Source: Acholeplasmatales bacterium (GTDB taxonomy: Bacteria > Bacillota_I > Bacilli_A > Acholeplasmatales > Anaeroplasmataceae). Taken from it: 13,455 bases of DNA. The notes under the pieces are model-generated. The model was not told the origin of the DNA. It saw nothing but the letters and a program-made list of their open reading frames with translations, and searched no databases. Below are positions 10,131-13,455 of this stretch, in pieces. The stretch lies in the NCBI GenBank assembly GCA_024690445.1, contig JAILPD010000030.1, positions 1 to 13,455 on the forward strand, read 5' to 3'. The first letter of the stretch is position 1. Every line of letters begins with the position of its first letter. The position numbers and the translations under genes were made by a program.

Positions 10131-10150
10131 GCACGGTCATCCGTGCTTTT
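10131..10150 (+). terminator. Hairpin terminator or attenuator before the nuclease-helicase gene
   Basis: A perfect GC-rich 6-bp stem GCACGG (10131-10136) / CCGTGC (10141-10146) with a TCAT loop, followed by only four T. It begins 6 nt after the zinc-ribbon stop and ends 7 nt before the next gene's Shine-Dalgarno. No promoter fits between it and that gene, so it may be leaky and set the level of downstream expression. Confidence 0.65.
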
Positions 10151-10166
10151 AAATTATAGGAGAAAT

Positions 10167-12512
10167 ATGAAAAATATAGCTGTTAGGGATTTAGCTTATT
10201 TTACCTGTAGAAATGGTGATTTAACTATTGAAACATTCTCAAATAGAGAAGAAAATGATGGTAAATTAGCACACAAATATGTCCAAGCTAAATATGATAG
10301 TGATTCATTAGCTGAGGTATATATAAAAAGTGAAATAAAAGTTAATAACAATGAATATTTACTACACGGCTATATTGATGGTGTATTAAAAGAAAATGAT
10401 GAAATATTCATTGAAGAAATTAAATCGACAAATGCTGATTTAGAAATATTAGATTTAGATATGCACAAAGAGCACATAGCTCAAGCTAAAATCTATGCTT
10501 TTTTATATTGTCTAAATAATTCAAAAGATTTTGTTAATGTTAGATTAACATATATTAATTTGGGTTCTTATGAAATAAAATCATTTAATCAAATATATAA
10601 ATTAGATGAGCTAGAAGAATTTGTATTTAAGATTATTGAAGAATATGATCAATTCTTAAATATGGTAAATGAATCTAATATTAATAGACAAAAGACAATT
10701 CATGAGATATCTTTTCCTTTTAAAGAAGAACGTCTTGGACAAAGAGATTTAATGAAGACTGTCTATCAAGCTTTAAAGGATAATGAGATTGTATATGCAA
10801 TTGCCCCAACAGGAATAGGTAAGACAATGGCTACTATTTTTCCTGCGATAAAGACATTAGATAAAATGGATAAGCTATTTTATTTAACTGCCAAGGGTTC
10901 AGGAAAAAACGCACCACTTGATGCTATGAGATTGCTTGAAAAACAAGGATTAAAATGTAAAACTATTGATATTACTGCTAAATCCAAGATATGTAATAGA
11001 AAGAGTATGCATTGTAATCCAGATGATTGTCCTTTTGCGATTGGATACTTTGATAGATTAAAAAAGGCAATGATGGATATCTATGAAGAATATAATATCT
11101 TTGATGTTAATACTATTACAGAAGTGGCGAATAAGCATACAATTTGTGCGTTTGAATTCTCATTATATTTATCTTACTTTTGTGATGTAATAATTGCTGA
11201 TTATAATTATGTATTTGATCCACACGCTCATTTAGTAAGATATTTTGATGATGATACATATTCACCTAAGGTATTAGTAGATGAAGCTCATAATTTAGTA
11301 TCTCGTGGAAAGGATATGTATTCTGCGATCATTAAAGAGGATAATATTAGAAAATTAAGAAGATTATCTAATGGGTTAGATGTATCTATAAGAAGAGAAT
11401 GTAATAAGGTAATAGAAAAGCTTGAAGCTTATCATGATAAAATAAGAGATAAAGCATTTTATGTTTCTGATACATTAGATTTAGACTTAGATAATGCAGT
11501 ATTAGTATTGGTAAATGCGATAGACAATATGATATCTATGTATAAATCAAATAAAAAGAAGATACCTAATATTGATGGAATAATTGAGTGTTATTATGAA
11601 TTGTTAGGTTTTACTAATATATCTGAATATTTTGGTGAGACACATAGATTCATTGTAAGAATAGAAGATGAAAATATAATTGCTGAATATATGTGTCTAG
11701 ATGCCGGTGGATTTATAAATGAGACAATAGAAAATTCAATTAAAGGAATTGTTTTCTTTTCAGCAACTCTTTATCCAATTGAATATCATATGAATTTAAT
11801 AACACATAAGAATGGCAAATATATAGAATTAAAGTCACCATTTGATCCTAAGAATTTAGATATAATTATTAACAATAATGTATCAACAAAATTTAAAAAT
11901 AGGGAAGCATCAGTAGATGATATCATAGAGGCGATTGAGATATTAACTAAATCTAAAGAAGGTAATTATATGGTATTTTTTCCATCGTATAAATATCTTG
12001 AGATGGTAAAAGAAAAGCTAACTGATTATGATTTTGAGCTAATATCACAAGAATCAAATATGACTGATTTAGAAAAAAATGATATCATTTCTAAATTTAA
12101 AACAACTACAAATACTAAGGTTGGCTTATTTGTATTAGGTGGTGCCTTTTCTGAGGGTGTAGATTTAATTGGAGATGCCTTATCTGGTGTTATAATAGTA
12201 GGTGTTGGTCTTCCGCTTTATTGTGATGAAAATAATATTTTAAAAGATTATTTTGAGGAAAAATATAATCAAGGATATGATTATGCATATACATATCCTG
12301 GATTTACTAAGGTAATTCAAGCAGTAGGAAGAGTAATAAGAGATAAAAAAGATCGCGGTGTTGCGATATTGATGGATGAAAGATTCACTTATTCTGGATA
12401 TAGAATGCTATATCCACCTCATTGGAATAATATTAAAGTAATTAATAGTCCATATAATTTAAAGAAGGAATTAGAATATTTTAATAAGGGAGATAAGAAA
12501 AATGGATGTTAA
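10167..12512 (+). CDS. RecB/Cas4-like nuclease fused to Fe-S XPD/DinG-family DNA helicase
   Basis: Residues 1-115 or so form a PD-(D/E)XK nuclease: His36 (GKLAHKY), Asp71 (HGYIDG), Glu84-x-Lys86 (EEIKST) and Gln106-x3-Tyr110 (QAKIY). That is the full RecB-family active site. The helicase follows, with Walker A APTGIGKT (213-220), DEAH (372-375), a FFSATL motif, and motif VI QAVGRVIR (718-725). Four cysteines (276, 283, 288, 327) lie between the Walker A and DEAH motifs. This is where XPD/DinG helicases hold a 4Fe-4S cluster. Such proteins are 5'-3' DNA helicases, so a role in repair or processing of branched DNA is likely but not shown here. The start is ATG 10167, with AGGAG 4 nt upstream. 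An in-frame GTG at 10143 lies inside the terminator stem and is rejected. The 781-residue length suits the fusion. It overlaps the SseB-like gene by 11 nt. Confidence 0.9.
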   Translation: MKNIAVRDLAYFTCRNGDLTIETFSNREENDGKLAHKYVQAKYDSDSLAEVYIKSEIKVNNNEYLLHGYIDGVLKENDEIFIEEIKSTNADLEILDLDMHKEHIAQAKIYAFLYCLNNSKDFVNVRLTYINLGSYEIKSFNQIYKLDELEEFVFKIIEEYDQFLNMVNESNINRQKTIHEISFPFKEERLGQRDLMKTVYQALKDNEIVYAIAPTGIGKTMATIFPAIKTLDKMDKLFYLTAKGSGKNAPLDAMRLLEKQGLKCKTIDITAKSKICNRKSMHCNPDDCPFAIGYFDRLKKAMMDIYEEYNIFDVNTITEVANKHTICAFEFSLYLSYFCDVIIADYNYVFDPHAHLVRYFDDDTYSPKVLVDEAHNLVSRGKDMYSAIIKEDNIRKLRRLSNGLDVSIRRECNKVIEKLEAYHDKIRDKAFYVSDTLDLDLDNAVLVLVNAIDNMISMYKSNKKKIPNIDGIIECYYELLGFTNISEYFGETHRFIVRIEDENIIAEYMCLDAGGFINETIENSIKGIVFFSATLYPIEYHMNLITHKNGKYIELKSPFDPKNLDIIINNNVSTKFKNREASVDDIIEAIEILTKSKEGNYMVFFPSYKYLEMVKEKLTDYDFELISQESNMTDLEKNDIISKFKTTTNTKVGLFVLGGAFSEGVDLIGDALSGVIIVGVGLPLYCDENNILKDYFEEKYNQGYDYAYTYPGFTKVIQAVGRVIRDKKDRGVAILMDERFTYSGYRMLYPPHWNNIKVINSPYNLKKELEYFNKGDKKNGC

Positions 12513-12909
12513 ACAGCTAATTGATGATTTTTTAAAAAATCAAACAAATGAAAAGTTTTCTGATGTAATAGAAGGATTGATGGATTCAAATGTTATTTTA
12601 GTCAATACTAAATTAACAGGAAATCTTAAGAAATTTGATGATAATGGTGTAACACCACTTGTAATGAGCGATTCAGAAAAGAAGAATTATATTCCTTTAT
12701 TTACATCAAATGATGAAATTACAGCTGAAAATATTAAGAATCTAGATAGAACTGATTATATTTTTAAGGAATTATGTAATGAATCTATAATAGATAATAA
12801 TTATATTGAAGGCTTTGTTATTAATCCATTTACTCAAGGATTAAAATTACCTAAGCCTGTAATTGAAATAGTTTATAATTATAAAAATAGTGATGAAAAT
12901 ATAAATTAA
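12502..12909 (+). CDS. SseB-family protein (N-terminal domain only)
   Basis: The 135-residue product matches the SseB N-terminal domain by its core: IPLFTSNDEI (64-73), a variable middle, then EGFVINPFTQGLKLPK (103-118). It has no signal peptide or membrane segment, so it is probably cytoplasmic. E. coli SseB was named for enhanced serine sensitivity; its biochemical role, and that of the wider family, is unknown. The start ATG lies inside the last codons of the nuclease-helicase (11-nt overlap, different frame), with AAGGGAG 9 nt upstream, so the two genes are co-transcribed and probably coupled. The gene is followed by a bidirectional terminator. Confidence 0.8.
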   Translation: MDVKQLIDDFLKNQTNEKFSDVIEGLMDSNVILVNTKLTGNLKKFDDNGVTPLVMSDSEKKNYIPLFTSNDEITAENIKNLDRTDYIFKELCNESIIDNNYIEGFVINPFTQGLKLPKPVIEIVYNYKNSDENIN

Positions 12910-12917
12910 ATAGCATT

Positions 12918-12947
12918 AAAAAAGGGACTTTTAAAGTCCCGATTTTT
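12918..12947. terminator. Bidirectional terminator between convergent genes
   Basis: Stem GGGACTT (12924-12930) / AAGTCCC (12934-12940) with a TTA loop. Read on the minus strand it is followed by six T, an excellent terminator for the leftward gene. On the plus strand the T run comes after GA (12943-12947), weaker but usable. It overlaps the stop codon of the minus-strand gene. Confidence 0.85.
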
Positions 12948-13455
12948 AATAAGTTCCACTTCTATTTTCTTTGAAATAATTTACTAATGTACCATTTGTC
13001 ATTAAATCATAAGCATCGATTGTAAATGGAGGTTCAGTTAAATCTGTTTTAACACCATTAACTTTAAATGAGAAATAATTTGGAGATAATTTTGATGTAT
13101 TATATACTAATGATTCAAATGGATTTGTGGCATCAGTAGAAGAACCTTTTTTATCGCCAAGGATAGAATTTTTAATCATATATCCACCATTTAATGTTGG
13201 GATATTGTATTTAGTTAGAGTAGCTTGATCCGTATCCTCATTGTTTTTTAAGTATTGTTTTATCCCTTTATATTCAACAGATTCTAAATATACAGAAGCA
13301 TCTAGACTTGATATAATACCTTGAGATGTATTGCCATATTTTACTGCATATGGATAATATTCAGTGTTATCAACTAAAACATTATAAACGTAAGCAATAC
13401 CACCTCTAACTTTAGGTAATCTATCTTCAATATTTTTAATCGTACAGTTGCTCAT
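12946..13455 (-). CDS. Unrecognised protein, reaching the right edge of the window
   Basis: The reading frame is open for 169 codons from the window edge to the TAA at 12948-12946. It happens to begin with ATG at the very last three bases, so that ATG may be an internal Met and the gene may continue to the right. No ribosome-binding site can be checked. The product is hydrophilic, rich in Asn, Tyr, Ser and Thr, and has three stretches resembling extracellular or binding-protein sequence (GGIAYVYNVLVDN, YYPYAVKYGNTSQGI, SPNYFSFKVNGVKT). It has no membrane helix and only one cysteine. I do not recognise the family. A C-terminal part of a secreted or surface protein is possible, but this is a guess. 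It is convergent with the SseB-like gene and shares its terminator. Confidence 0.6.
   Translation of the reverse strand: MSNCTIKNIEDRLPKVRGGIAYVYNVLVDNTEYYPYAVKYGNTSQGIISSLDASVYLESVEYKGIKQYLKNNEDTDQATLTKYNIPTLNGGYMIKNSILGDKKGSSTDATNPFESLVYNTSKLSPNYFSFKVNGVKTDLTEPPFTIDAYDLMTNGTLVNYFKENRSGTY

Noticed and set aside
10143..10166. GTG at 10143 as the nuclease-helicase start
   Set aside because: It is in the 3' arm of the hairpin and would add MLLNYRRN read through the T run and the Shine-Dalgarno; ATG 10167 has a proper AGGAG.
10167..12909. A CRISPR-Cas or anti-phage system built on the Cas4-like domain
   Set aside because: There is no repeat array, no cas1, cas2 or effector gene, and no other defence gene nearby; a repair helicase fits better.

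Overview
This window is a replication-origin neighbourhood of a very AT-rich, low-GC Gram-positive-type chromosome (Bacillota or a relative such as Erysipelotrichia or a non-Mycoplasma Tenericutes lineage). The order rpmH(-) / oriC / dnaA / dnaN / yaaA (S4 RNA-binding) / recF / gyrB / gyrA is the Bacillus-type order. TGA ends recF and Trp is encoded by TGG, so the standard bacterial code is used, not the Mycoplasma code. I cannot name the genus from sequence alone.

Layout. 1-70: start of rpmH on the minus strand, with a strong divergent promoter at 110-138. 71-832: gene-free, extremely AT-rich origin region with five consensus DnaA boxes and one near-match. It also holds a 22-bp direct repeat centred on two of the boxes, and the dnaA promoter. 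833-2152 dnaA, then a terminator. 2193-2409: a second origin segment and the dnaN promoter, with further DnaA boxes, a GC-rich patch and an AT-rich tract. 2410-3549 dnaN, then a terminator. 3713-3740: a promoter lying inside a perfect inverted repeat. It starts a tightly packed operon yaaA-recF-gyrB-gyrA (3762-9644), in which the first three junctions overlap by 1 nt or are 14 nt apart. The operon ends in a hairpin at 9652-9674.

9747-10124 encodes a small zinc-ribbon membrane protein. After a hairpin at 10131-10150 comes a two-gene unit: a large RecB/Cas4-type nuclease fused to an Fe-S XPD/DinG-type helicase (10167-12512), and an SseB-domain protein overlapping it by 11 nt (12502-12909). A bidirectional terminator separates this from a convergent, unrecognised ORF that runs off the right edge (12946-13455, minus).

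Functionally, the left 9.6 kb carries initiation (DnaA, oriC), the replicative clamp (DnaN), recombination repair (RecF) and supercoiling (GyrBA). All are transcribed rightward, away from the origin. The right end is accessory: one probable DNA-repair nuclease-helicase and three poorly characterised proteins. I found no tRNA, rRNA, CRISPR array, transposon or phage gene. The core genes look ordinary. The parts most worth a second look are the non-coding origin elements, the palindrome on the yaaA-recF-gyrBA promoter, and the nuclease-helicase.
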